Counted from the first letter of the stretch, positions 55,505 through 64,000 are shown. The stretch: DNA of 64,000 nucleotides from Lachnospiraceae bacterium C1.1 (GCA_030434875.1 JAUISW010000001.1:569501-633500), one strand, 5' to 3'. Made by a program: numbers and translations. Notes: generated from the letters alone by a model not told the origin.

Positions 55505-55523
55505 ACCTGTCCCGATGATAGGA
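55505..55523. promoter_or_regulatory. Candidate LysR operator upstream of the nitrogenase-like operon
   Basis: CCTGTC-CCGAT-GATAGG keeps 11 of 12 palindrome positions of the site at 55390-55408 with the same 5-base spacer and the T-N11-A pair. It lies in the part of the intergenic region facing the NifB-like gene. I could not identify a convincing rightward -35/-10 pair. Confidence 0.55.
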
Positions 55524-55554
55524 TATGTTCAATTCAAAAAACAAAGATGTTATT

Positions 55555-55673
55555 GTTCACTATCAATGTCATTAACTTAAGCCATTTGAAAAAACTTTTT
55601 GCCGAATAAAGCGTCTTTTAAATGCGGTCAAAAAGTGTTTTCAAAGCTTAAGTGAATGACATTGGTTCACTAT
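55555..55673. mobile_element. 101-bp miniature inverted-repeat element with 9-bp target duplication
   Basis: Bases 55564-55664 are an almost complete palindrome. The ends are CAATGTCATT and AATGACATTG, and the imperfect arms continue through ACTTAAG, TTTGAAAA and ACTTTTTG for about 45 bases. GTTCACTAT repeats directly at 55555-55563 and 55665-55673, abutting both ends, so this is a recent insertion. It sits between the putative operator and the NifB-like start codon, where its hairpin would be transcribed or would displace the promoter. Confidence 0.87.
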
Positions 55674-55698
55674 AACAGCATATCTTATGGAGGAAGGC

Positions 55699-56574
55699 AT
55701 GGCTCGAACTATTGAGGAACTTGAAAAAAATCATCCCTGTTTTGGTGGGTGCCGGTTTAATGCCGGAAGGATTCACCTGCCGGTTAGTCCCGGATGCAAC
55801 ATAGCATGTAAGTTTTGCAACAGGGCGATAAATGATGTTGATGAACGTCCGGGCGTCACATCAAAGATTATAAGCCCGGATGAAGCAGGCAGTTTTCTGG
55901 ATAAAGCACTTGAGCTTGTACCTAATATAAAGGTCGCGGGAATTGCAGGACCGGGAGATACACTTGCTACTGACAGGGCATTTGAAACCTTCAGGAAAAT
56001 ATCGGAAAAGCATCCGGAAATCCTGAAATGCATGAGTACTAACGGACTGTTGCTGGATGAGAAGGCAGATAAGGTTATAGAAACAGGAGTCGATACGCTG
56101 ACGGTAACGGTAAATGCTGTAGATCCTGAAATAGAAGCAGAGATAAATGATTATATCATCTACCATGACCGGATTTATTTCGGGATTGAAGGAGCTGAGA
56201 TACTTATTAAAAACCAGCTTTCAGGGATCAGGAAAGTCGCGGCAGCCGGGGTTACGGTAAAGGTCAATACGGTGCTTATACCGGGGATCAATGATGAACA
56301 TATAGAAGAGATCGCAAAAACCGTTAAAGAGGCAGGAGCGATAATCTACAATATCATTCCGCTGATCCCACAGCACAAATTAAGCCATATAAGCCGTCCG
56401 GACTGCAGGCAGATAGAAAAGGCAAGAGCCGAAGCTGAAAAATACATAAAGGTTTTCAGGCATTGTGCACACTGCCGTGCTGATGCGGTAGGGGTTCCCG
56501 GCGTTTCAGAATACAGCAGGCAGGTATTTCAGAACAGACTGGTAAATATAAAGGAAACATTTTCACATGGATAA
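55699..56574 (+). CDS. nifB: NifB-like radical SAM cofactor-assembly protein
   Basis: NifB builds the 8Fe carbide core (NifB-co) of nitrogenase cofactors. This 291-residue protein has the radical SAM motif CNIACKFC (Cys 33, 37, 40), the upstream HPCFGGC, RPGVTS, and the C-terminal HCAHCRADAVGVPG typical of NifB. It ends without the NifX-like domain, which is encoded separately by the next gene. The Cys that follows CNR in orthodox NifB (CNRKxDC) is absent here (CNRAINDV), and the HxxAR histidine is altered. ATG 55699 has GGAGG about 6 bases upstream. It overlaps the next gene by 8 bases. Confidence 0.87.
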   Translation: MARTIEELEKNHPCFGGCRFNAGRIHLPVSPGCNIACKFCNRAINDVDERPGVTSKIISPDEAGSFLDKALELVPNIKVAGIAGPGDTLATDRAFETFRKISEKHPEILKCMSTNGLLLDEKADKVIETGVDTLTVTVNAVDPEIEAEINDYIIYHDRIYFGIEGAEILIKNQLSGIRKVAAAGVTVKVNTVLIPGINDEHIEEIAKTVKEAGAIIYNIIPLIPQHKLSHISRPDCRQIEKARAEAEKYIKVFRHCAHCRADAVGVPGVSEYSRQVFQNRLVNIKETFSHG

Positions 56575-56929
56575 TAAAAGATACAGAGTAGCTGCTGCCA
56601 GCTCGGATAATTTATGTGTTAATCAGCATTTTGGCAGGGCAGGGAATTTCTTTATCGCTGAAGTTGATGAAGACGGCAATATTTATCCGATAGAGGAAAG
56701 AAAAGTGACACCTGTATGCAACAGGGGACAGCATGATGATGCAGAAATCAGAAATGCCGTAGAGGTGCTGTCAGACTGCGAGGTGGTAGTTGCTGCCAAA
56801 ATAGGATATGGTGCTTCGGAGGAGCTTAAGTCAAAAGGCATACTGGTATTTGAGCTTCCCGGACTGATATGTGATTCTATAAAGAAAATAGATGGATACA
56901 TTAAGCTGATGAGGGAATTGTATAAATGA
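56567..56929 (+). CDS. NifX-like (dinitrogenase iron-molybdenum cofactor family) protein
   Basis: This is a small 120-residue protein of the NifX/NafY/NifB-C domain family, which binds nitrogenase cofactor precursors. The domain starts with RVAAASSDNLCVNQHFGRAGNF and continues to VVVAAKIGYGASEELKSKGI. Conserved Cys and the QHFGRA histidine could contact the cluster. It overlaps the end of the NifB-like gene, equivalent to the C-terminal half of fused NifB proteins, so it probably receives the NifB product. Confidence 0.85.
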   Translation: MDNKRYRVAAASSDNLCVNQHFGRAGNFFIAEVDEDGNIYPIEERKVTPVCNRGQHDDAEIRNAVEVLSDCEVVVAAKIGYGASEELKSKGILVFELPGLICDSIKKIDGYIKLMRELYK

Positions 56930-56996
56930 CTGCTGCAATTCATTTATAAGGTTACAGAAGTCCGCCACGGAGCGGGTTCATTAACAAATAAAATAG

Positions 56997-57863
<867 letters not shown>

Positions 57864-57883
57864 TGAAATAGGAGTGGTTAAAT

Positions 57884-59350
57884 ATGGCTATCAATCTATC
57901 AAATTCCAATCTTGCAACACGTGAGAACAGGATTGGATCTATCACAGGGTATGTCGGAACACTTAAAGACCTGGCAGAGAAAAGTGAATGTGGAACCCTG
58001 AAGGGATGCTCCAGATGCTTCTCGCAGTCGAGCACATGTCTTTCAACCTGCGGACTGAGCCAGCTGGCGGCTATAAGGGACGTGGCGGTAATACACCACG
58101 GACCTGCCGGATGCTCTGTGGCCGGGGCTAACTCATATTATATGTCGAGGGTAATGGCAAGGAAGAGAGGGGTTACAAGCAATACGATCTATGTCGGGAC
58201 AGACATGAACGAGAACGACACGATTTTCGGCTCTACACAGGCTTTAAGGGATATAATCCTCGAAGTGAACAAAAGATATAAGCCAAAGGCGATTTTTGTA
58301 TCAAGTTCCTGCGCAACGGGAATCATAGGTGAGGACATTGACAGTATTGTTGATGAAGTAAGGGATGAGGTAGGAGTGCCGATAGCGGCAGTTCACTGTG
58401 AAGGCTTTAAATCAAGAATATGGGCAACGGGATTCGACATTTCGGATCATGCCGTGCTGCAGGAGATAGTCAGACCTCCCAGAGAAGGCGTTAAAACAAA
58501 TAAGATCAACTTTAAGAATTTCTTTGAGAGCGCGAGACCTGAGATCATCGAAATGTTTAAGAATTTCGACCTTGAGCCGGTATTTCTTTACTGCAATTCG
58601 ACAGTAGAAGAGCTTTCACATATTTCCGAAAGTCTTGCAACTACATGTATCTGCGGAACACTGGGAAATTATCTTGGAAACGGACTTGAGGAAAAATATG
58701 GCGTGCCATACGTGAGAAGCATTAACCAGTGCGGAATTGCCGGATTTGAAAGCTGGCTCAGGGAAATAGGACGTGTTACCGGCAGGAGCGAAAAGGTTTC
58801 AAAATATATAGAAGAGCAGAGGGCAATTTATCTTCCACAGATAGAGGAGGTAAAAAAGGAGCTTAAAGGTCTTACTGCGGTGCTTGGCATGGGTCCGGGC
58901 TACACTTTTGAGGTTTCACGAGTATTAAATGAGCTGGGCATCACTGTGAAATGGGCTCTTGCATGGCATTATGACAAGAAATATGAAAATGGTGATGTTC
59001 CGCCATCCATGAAATATCTGCTGGATAATGATATCGACTTCGAGGCAAGCGTTGCAGACCAGCAGAATTATGAGGTTATGAATATCTTAAAACGCTATAA
59101 GCCTGATATGTACCTTTCAAGACATCCGGGCTCAACGGTATGGGCTATAAAGAACGGCACGCCTGCAATATATGTTGCAGATGAATATATGATATTCGGG
59201 TATAAGCATACGCTGGAGTTCGCAAAAACAATAGCTGATACTATCAAAAACAGAAGCTTTGAAGAAAATCTTGCGAAGCGGTCACGCCTTCCTTATACGG
59301 ACTGGTGGTATGGGCAGAATGTTGACAAATTCCTTGAGGAGGCGAACTGA
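57884..59350 (+). CDS. Nitrogenase component 1 alpha-like protein, D1
   Basis: This is a 488-residue NifD-family protein. Cysteines matching the P-cluster ligands of NifD are C52 (SSTC), C77 (HHGPAGCSV) and C143 (SSSCATGIIGED). By alignment at EEKYG, C257 (CICGTLGNY) matches the NifD cofactor ligand Cys275. The position of NifD His442 is not His (Ile429, in AIYVADEY). Thus it can hold a P-type cluster and perhaps a cofactor through one ligand only, as NifE does. It is translationally coupled to the K1 gene (TGATGG overlap). It could be a catalytic or a cofactor-maturation subunit. Confidence 0.85.
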   Translation: MAINLSNSNLATRENRIGSITGYVGTLKDLAEKSECGTLKGCSRCFSQSSTCLSTCGLSQLAAIRDVAVIHHGPAGCSVAGANSYYMSRVMARKRGVTSNTIYVGTDMNENDTIFGSTQALRDIILEVNKRYKPKAIFVSSSCATGIIGEDIDSIVDEVRDEVGVPIAAVHCEGFKSRIWATGFDISDHAVLQEIVRPPREGVKTNKINFKNFFESARPEIIEMFKNFDLEPVFLYCNSTVEELSHISESLATTCICGTLGNYLGNGLEEKYGVPYVRSINQCGIAGFESWLREIGRVTGRSEKVSKYIEEQRAIYLPQIEEVKKELKGLTAVLGMGPGYTFEVSRVLNELGITVKWALAWHYDKKYENGDVPPSMKYLLDNDIDFEASVADQQNYEVMNILKRYKPDMYLSRHPGSTVWAIKNGTPAIYVADEYMIFGYKHTLEFAKTIADTIKNRSFEENLAKRSRLPYTDWWYGQNVDKFLEEAN

Positions 59351-60648
59351 TGGCTAAATTACTTGATAAACAGAGATATAAATGTGCCCTTGGGGCAATG
59401 CAGACTGTGCAGGCGATAGAGAGGGCGATCCCCGTATTACATTCGGGTCCCGGATGCGCACAGAAACTGTCAGATACAACGGGAAGCTCAGGATATTTTT
59501 CACCGAATATTTTTCCATGCACAAGTATTAACGAGAAGGATGTTGTATTCGGTGGAACAAAAAAGCTTCATTCAACTATAGATAATGCGCTTAAGGTTAT
59601 TGATGCAGACCTTTATATTGTGCTTACCGGCTGCATACCTGAGATAGTGGGAGATGATTCCGGCGAGATAGTGTCAGAGTTTGCAGATTCGGAAAAACCT
59701 GTTCTTTATGCACCCACAGCAGGGTTTAAGGGCAATAATTATAAAGGGCATGAACAGGTGGTAGATGCTATCATAGACCAGTACCTGAAAAAATCAGATT
59801 TAAGGGAGGAAGGTCTTGTCAATATCTGGGCAGATGTACCGTATCAGGATTTATTCTGGCTTGGGAATATCAGGGAATTAGAAAGGCTCATCAGTGAGAT
59901 CGGCCTTACGCCAAACACTATTTTTGGATTCAAGAGGGGAATTAAAAATATAAACCGTATTCCCAATGCCCAGTTTAATCTTCTCATTTCTCCATGGGTC
60001 GGACTTTCCAACATGAAAAAAATGGAAAGAAAGCTTGGAATACCATACCTGCATTATCCGACCCTTCCTATAGGTGCTGCGGAAACGAGTAAGTTTCTGC
60101 GTGAAGTTGCTGAATTTGCAGGAGTTGAAGATGAAAAGGTTGAAAAAGTCATTAAAGAGCATGAGGACTATTATTATTACCTCATTGAAAGATATGCAGA
60201 CTTATTCCTCGAAAACAGAGTCATCAACAAGCAGTTTAGTGTTGTGGCAGATGCACAATATGCCCTTGGGATTACTAAATTTCTGGTTAACGATCTAGGG
60301 CTTGTTCCGGCAAAGCAGTTCATCACGGATGATACGCCGAAAAACCACAGGGAGAGGATTTCAGAGGAATTTAAAAAGCTCAATTTCGGCATTACCGCGG
60401 AGGTTGCCTTTGAAACAGACGGACACAGGATACATGAAGAGATCAGGAATCATGATTATCATGGATATCCCCTTATCCTCGGCGGCTACTATGAGAAAGA
60501 GGTTACGGAAAGTCTCAAAGGGAATTTCCTGAATATTTCATGGCCGGTTCAGGACAAGGTCGTATTTGATGATTTTTATGCCGGATATACCGGAGGGATA
60601 AGGCTTATCGAGGATATCTATACCATTGCGGTACAGAGGTTTAATTAA
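59350..60648 (+). CDS. Nitrogenase component 1 beta-like protein, K1
   Basis: This is a 432-residue NifK-family partner of D1, shorter than NifK (about 520) because the N-terminal extension is missing. Three Cys match P-cluster ligands: C12 (YKCALG), C36 (SGPGCAQ) and C95 (LTGCIPEIVGDD). VVFGGTKKL is the usual following motif. Its start overlaps the D1 stop by one base. Confidence 0.85.
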   Translation: MAKLLDKQRYKCALGAMQTVQAIERAIPVLHSGPGCAQKLSDTTGSSGYFSPNIFPCTSINEKDVVFGGTKKLHSTIDNALKVIDADLYIVLTGCIPEIVGDDSGEIVSEFADSEKPVLYAPTAGFKGNNYKGHEQVVDAIIDQYLKKSDLREEGLVNIWADVPYQDLFWLGNIRELERLISEIGLTPNTIFGFKRGIKNINRIPNAQFNLLISPWVGLSNMKKMERKLGIPYLHYPTLPIGAAETSKFLREVAEFAGVEDEKVEKVIKEHEDYYYYLIERYADLFLENRVINKQFSVVADAQYALGITKFLVNDLGLVPAKQFITDDTPKNHRERISEEFKKLNFGITAEVAFETDGHRIHEEIRNHDYHGYPLILGGYYEKEVTESLKGNFLNISWPVQDKVVFDDFYAGYTGGIRLIEDIYTIAVQRFN

Positions 60649-60659
60649 GGGTATTGCTT

Positions 60660-61106
60660 ATGGCTTATAAAATAGCAGTTGGGACATCAGACGGAATAAA
60701 TATCGATCTGAAATTCGGGGAAATAAAGCAGATAAATATCTATGAAGCTGATGGAAATAAATACAGGCTTATTGAAAAACGTGAAATTTCAGAGCTGAAC
60801 GCACAGAAATGCGGAAATTACACAGGAGAATCAGGAAAGTCAGCAGGGAACAATAATTGCGGCAGCGGTGGATGTGGAAATGGCAGCGGATGCTCCGGTC
60901 CATCGGAGGTATCGGAGAGGGTTGATCTGATATCTGACTGCAGATGTCTTGTCTGCAAGAAAATCGGCTTTCAGGCACAGAAACAGCTTGAAAGAAAAGC
61001 AATCTCGTATTTCGATGTAACATGCAGTGTTTCTGAAGCCTTGGGAAAAATAACGGACTATTATGAAAAAATAGAAAAGAGAAAAGGCGGGATAAAAAAT
61101 GGCTAA
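60660..61106 (+). CDS. NifX-like protein with a Cys-rich insert
   Basis: This is a 148-residue member of the dinitrogenase iron-molybdenum cofactor family. The N-terminal part (YKIAVGTSDGINIDLKFG) and the C-terminal part (CLVCKKIGFQAQKQLERKAI) match the family. Between them is a Gly/Asn/Ser linker with four Cys (CGSGGCGNGSGC) not seen in the first copy. The insert could bind iron, another metal or a cluster. ATG 60660 with AAGGG 8 bases upstream is preferred over TTG 60654. It overlaps the cysteine synthase gene by 8 bases. Confidence 0.78.
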   Translation: MAYKIAVGTSDGINIDLKFGEIKQINIYEADGNKYRLIEKREISELNAQKCGNYTGESGKSAGNNNCGSGGCGNGSGCSGPSEVSERVDLISDCRCLVCKKIGFQAQKQLERKAISYFDVTCSVSEALGKITDYYEKIEKRKGGIKNG

Positions 61107-62082
61107 AATAAACAGATCTATAGCAGAGCTTGTCGGAAAAACACCGTTGCTGGAGCTTGTGAATTTTGAAAAGAAGCATGACCTGAAAGCAAGGATACTT
61201 GTAAAGCTCGAATATTTCAATCCGAACCAGAGTGTAAAGGACAGGATAGCGCTTGCAATGATCGAGGATGCTGAGAAAAAGGGACTTTTGAAACCAGGAT
61301 ATACAGTTGTAGAAACAACCAGCGGAAATACAGGCATAGGGCTTGCTGCGATCGCGGCAGCTAAAGGCTATAAATTCAGAGTCTATGTGCAGGATAACGT
61401 AAGTCAGGAAAGATTTCAGGTCATTCAGGCATTCGGTGGAGAGACGATAAAGCTTTCAGAAGAGCCTGCCATTGCAGAAGTGCTCGAAGCGACAAATGGG
61501 GACTTCGTTGCTGCGATAGCTGCCCTGAGGGATAAGGTTCTTTCTAAAGAGAAGGATATATATTTTGTGGATCAGGTTTCAAATCCGGCAAATCCTGCCA
61601 TACATGAGGCAACAACAGGCCCGGAGATATGGGAGGATACGGATGGCAACGTCGATATATTCGTGGCAAATGTTGGAACGGGTGGAACTGTGTCGGGAAC
61701 CGGAAAATATCTTAAGAGTAAAAATCCGAATATAAAGATTGTCGCAATTCAGCCGGGTCCCGGTTCTCTTCCAAGTGAAGAAAATCCTGAACCGGACGAG
61801 ATAACAGGTGTTCACCCGTTTGAAGGAATACCTGCGGAAAGAGTTCCTGCCACGATGAACCTTGATATATATGATGAAAAATTTGAGGTGGAAACCTGGC
61901 AGGCTTATGAGGCAGCAAGGGAAGTCGCCAGAAGCGAGGGAATACTTGTGGGAACTTCATCAGGAGCTGCCATCCATGCAGCGGCAGAAATCGCAAAAAG
62001 ACCGGAGAATGAAGGAAAGACAATAGTTGCCGTATTGCCGGACACAGGACTTAGGTATCTTTCCACAGGGCTTTTTAAATGA
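61099..62082 (+). CDS. cysK: Cysteine synthase (O-acetylserine sulfhydrylase)
   Basis: This PLP enzyme joins sulfide with O-acetylserine to make cysteine. It has 327 residues, full length. The PLP lysine is in NQSVKDRIA, the substrate loop is TSGNTGIG, the phosphate cradle is GTGGTVSGTGKYL and the C-terminal SSGAA motif is present. It lies inside the nitrogenase-like operon, overlapping the gene before it and 33 bases ahead of D2. This points to sulfur assimilation, or to cysteine supply for cluster assembly, as part of the system's task. Confidence 0.93.
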   Translation: MAKINRSIAELVGKTPLLELVNFEKKHDLKARILVKLEYFNPNQSVKDRIALAMIEDAEKKGLLKPGYTVVETTSGNTGIGLAAIAAAKGYKFRVYVQDNVSQERFQVIQAFGGETIKLSEEPAIAEVLEATNGDFVAAIAALRDKVLSKEKDIYFVDQVSNPANPAIHEATTGPEIWEDTDGNVDIFVANVGTGGTVSGTGKYLKSKNPNIKIVAIQPGPGSLPSEENPEPDEITGVHPFEGIPAERVPATMNLDIYDEKFEVETWQAYEAAREVARSEGILVGTSSGAAIHAAAEIAKRPENEGKTIVAVLPDTGLRYLSTGLFK

Positions 62083-62115
62083 CATCAGATTTCTTTAATA
62101 AATAAGGTGAAAAAA

Positions 62116-63564
62116 GTGATTAAATATTCAGGTGTAAGGGAGAGCCGTCCGGGAAGATTAAATGATCTTGGGACAACAGGGGCGGAAGTTGAAGAAAATT
62201 TCAGAAAAGGGTGTCTGAAAAGGGCTGACAGGAGCTTTGCACAGGGACTTCAGTGCCAGCAGATAAACAGTATGGCCGCACTTATGTCTCTTGAAGATTC
62301 TGTTTTTATTTCTCATTCACCCCAGGGTTGTGTCGGATGCTCTATAATGGCTGTCGACATGTACAGGGTCGGGCAGATTCACAGGGGAATAAAAAACGTA
62401 AAAAATCCAAGGATCATCGTAACAAATATCGACCAGAAAAGCGTTGTTTTCGGTGGAGAGAAGAAACTGAGGGATTCAGTCAGGAAGGCTGTTGAAAGAT
62501 ATGCACCTAAGCTTATTTTCGTGTATGCCTCATGTGCTTCGGGAATAATAGGAGATGATATTGATGCCATTTCATCCGATCTGCAGTTGGAATATCCTGA
62601 CACGATCATCATTCCCATTCATTGCGAGGGCTTTAAGTCAAAGATATGCGCATCAGGTTTTGACGCGGCTTTCATTTCGATCAATAAATATATACTTAAG
62701 GGAGTAAAAGTCCCTAAGGAAAAAAATCTGGTCAACCTCTTTGCACCCACGACGGTAAGCTATGCAGATCAGAAGGAAATGGAAAGAATGCTTACGCTTA
62801 TTGGTGCAGAGGTAAATTACATACCGTTTTACAGTTCACTGGAAAAGATCAGAAGGATACCTGCCGCAACGGCATCGACTTCCATATGTAAGGTATTTGC
62901 GGATGAATTTATGAAAACTCTTTGGGAAGACTATGAAATTCCATATTCACATACTGTAATGCCTATCGGAATCAGAAATACCGATAAGTGGTACAGAGGT
63001 ATAGCAAAGATCCTTAATAAAGAAGATGAAGTCGAGGAGATAATAGCAAAGGAACATGAAAGAATTGAGCCACTTGTTGCGAAACTCAGGGAGAGGCTTC
63101 AAGGCAAAAGGGTATTTATCTGCGGTGGAACGGGAAGGTCTTTTGCAGCAGCTGCATTGATTGATGATTTTGGAATGGAGCTTGTCGGACTTGAAACTCC
63201 TACATACGATGATGATGCACAGTCTGATATTGAATATCTCAATGGAATCCACAAAAACTATGTTGTGGATATTGCGAACATGCAGCCGTTTGAACAGGTT
63301 AATCTGGTAAATAAACTTAAACCGGATGCGTTCATAGGTGTTCCTGAATGGGCAGCAAAGCTTGGGATACCTACAACTCATGTTCTCGATGGAAAGAGAC
63401 CGACTATGGGATATGATGGTCTGCTTTTCCTCGGAAATAAGATCGCAGACCAGCTTCAGAACCCGGGATTTAATAAAAAACTGGCTCAGCATGTACGGCT
63501 TCCGTACAAAGATTCATGGTATGGTGAGGATGCATTTAAATACATAACAGGAAAGGATGCTTGA
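62116..63564 (+). CDS. Nitrogenase component 1 alpha-like protein, D2
   Basis: This is a 482-residue NifD-family protein. Predicted P-cluster ligands are C47, C72 (SHSPQGC) and C140 (YASCASGIIGDD). Unlike D1 it keeps both cofactor ligands by alignment: C258 (TSICKVF) for NifD Cys275, and H422 (TTHVLDGKRPTMGYDG) for His442, with the Asp, Pro, Gly and GYDG spacing of NifD preserved. It is therefore the better candidate for the catalytic subunit. The start is taken as GTG 62116 with AAGGTGA upstream; GTG 62107 is the alternative. Confidence 0.83.
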   Translation: MIKYSGVRESRPGRLNDLGTTGAEVEENFRKGCLKRADRSFAQGLQCQQINSMAALMSLEDSVFISHSPQGCVGCSIMAVDMYRVGQIHRGIKNVKNPRIIVTNIDQKSVVFGGEKKLRDSVRKAVERYAPKLIFVYASCASGIIGDDIDAISSDLQLEYPDTIIIPIHCEGFKSKICASGFDAAFISINKYILKGVKVPKEKNLVNLFAPTTVSYADQKEMERMLTLIGAEVNYIPFYSSLEKIRRIPAATASTSICKVFADEFMKTLWEDYEIPYSHTVMPIGIRNTDKWYRGIAKILNKEDEVEEIIAKEHERIEPLVAKLRERLQGKRVFICGGTGRSFAAAALIDDFGMELVGLETPTYDDDAQSDIEYLNGIHKNYVVDIANMQPFEQVNLVNKLKPDAFIGVPEWAAKLGIPTTHVLDGKRPTMGYDGLLFLGNKIADQLQNPGFNKKLAQHVRLPYKDSWYGEDAFKYITGKDA

Positions 63565-63569
63565 TCATT

Positions 63570-64000
63570 ATGTCTGAAATTATGGAGAATCCAAAAGGCG
63601 GATGTGTCCTTGCCGGAATTAATTCCGTACTTGGTGCTATAGACAGGGTATGTCCTGTATATCATTCAGGACCCGGATGCTGTATGCAGACAACAGCAGC
63701 TGATCAGGGACAGTCCGGACATAAAAACTCCTGCTTTTTAAGCGGTGTATCACTTCCTTCGAGCAATATGCTTGAAAAGGAAGTAGTATTTGGAGGTTTG
63801 GATAAGCTTAAGTCTACTATTAAAGGTGCATTAGAAATAATCGATGCTGATGCATATTTCGTCCTGACAGGATGCACGGCAGGGATAATAGGTGATGATG
63901 TCGTAAGCGTTGCGGAAGAGTTCAGGGAACAGGGTTACGAAGTCTATGCCATAGACACACCTGGATTCGCAGGAGACAGCAACCTGGGTTATGAGATTGT
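63570..64000 (+). CDS. Nitrogenase component 1 beta-like protein, K2 (3' end outside window)
   Basis: The frame opens with ATG 63570, 5 bases after the D2 stop, and is still open at the window end (about 143 codons seen). It resembles K1: a first Cys in GGCVLAGI, then HSGPGCCMQ, VVFGGLDKL and LTGCTAGIIGDD, matching the three P-cluster Cys. It completes a second D/K pair. What lies beyond cannot be seen. Confidence 0.85.
   Translation, partial: MSEIMENPKGGCVLAGINSVLGAIDRVCPVYHSGPGCCMQTTAADQGQSGHKNSCFLSGVSLPSSNMLEKEVVFGGLDKLKSTIKGALEIIDADAYFVLTGCTAGIIGDDVVSVAEEFREQGYEVYAIDTPGFAGDSNLGYEI

Noticed and set aside
55440..55698. A sigma-54 (-24/-12) promoter for the nitrogenase-like operon
   Set aside because: No TGGCAC-N5-TTGC pattern was found in the intergenic region, and no NifA-type enhancer-binding regulator is nearby.

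Overview
The window looks like a chromosomal segment of a strictly anaerobic Firmicute, most likely a rumen or gut member of the Lachnospiraceae (Butyrivibrio-like). The clues are moderate G+C with strong AGGAGG-type ribosome binding sites, a Rex redox repressor, rubrerythrin, BspA-type leucine-rich surface proteins, a maltose-type ABC importer with no ATPase gene of its own, and short dispersed palindromic repeats between genes. The species assignment is inference.

Layout. (1) 1-2082: the 3' part of a galactarate/altronate dehydratase gene and an aldo/keto reductase. (2) 2287-12306: an alpha-glucoside locus with three GH13 alpha-glucosidases, a LacI-type regulator, a sugar-binding lipoprotein and two permeases. 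Three related operators of the form GTTAT-N4-ATAAC lie around the regulator gene and upstream of the second glucosidase. (3) 12499-13122: a promoter, tRNA-Val and tRNA-Met, a terminator and the longest copy of a dispersed repeat. (4) 13181-16872: a HAD phosphatase, an IS91-type element with a small acidic accessory ORF, and a sodium:neurotransmitter-type symporter. (5) 17013-29590: mostly housekeeping genes (chromate transporter pair, UDP-glucose dehydrogenase, cyclophilin, DUF512 radical SAM protein, Der, PlsY, GpsA, MetF, a CheY-like receiver, an RluF-type pseudouridine synthase, a divergent NAD-dependent DNA ligase, rubrerythrin). (6) 29883-36302: an LtaS-type sulfatase and a YfhO-type membrane protein, a Crp/Fnr regulator divergent from an iron-sulfur membrane protein, and a HigBA toxin-antitoxin pair. 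(7) 36666-45225: two BspA-type surface proteins and a glycosyltransferase/methyltransferase fusion. (8) 45436-52653: a GntR regulator with isocitrate dehydrogenase, an ABC-F protein, Rex, a coiled-coil protein and the NAD(P)HX repair enzyme.

The most unusual part is 52772-64000. A leftward operon (cysteine desulfurase, NifU-type scaffold, LysR regulator) diverges from a rightward operon encoding a NifB-like radical SAM protein, a NifX-like protein, NifH, a NifD-like/NifK-like pair, a second NifX-like protein with a Cys-rich insert, cysteine synthase, and a second NifD-like/NifK-like pair that runs off the window. No orthodox NifE/NifN genes are visible. The embedded sulfur genes and the divergent LysR regulator resemble the nitrogenase-like methylthio-alkane reductase systems more than a nitrogen-fixation island. 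The two D subunits differ in the residues predicted to hold the active-site cluster, which suggests different jobs. Two near-identical 17-bp palindromes with LysR-type T-N11-A geometry lie in the divergent intergenic region and could co-ordinate cluster assembly with the nitrogenase-like enzymes.

The window also carries several families of miniature palindromic or inverted-repeat elements. Three copies have clear 8-9 bp target duplications: one in the leader of the LacI-type gene, one inside the 3' end of the NAD(P)HX repair gene (where it replaced the original C-terminus), and one just upstream of the NifB-like gene.
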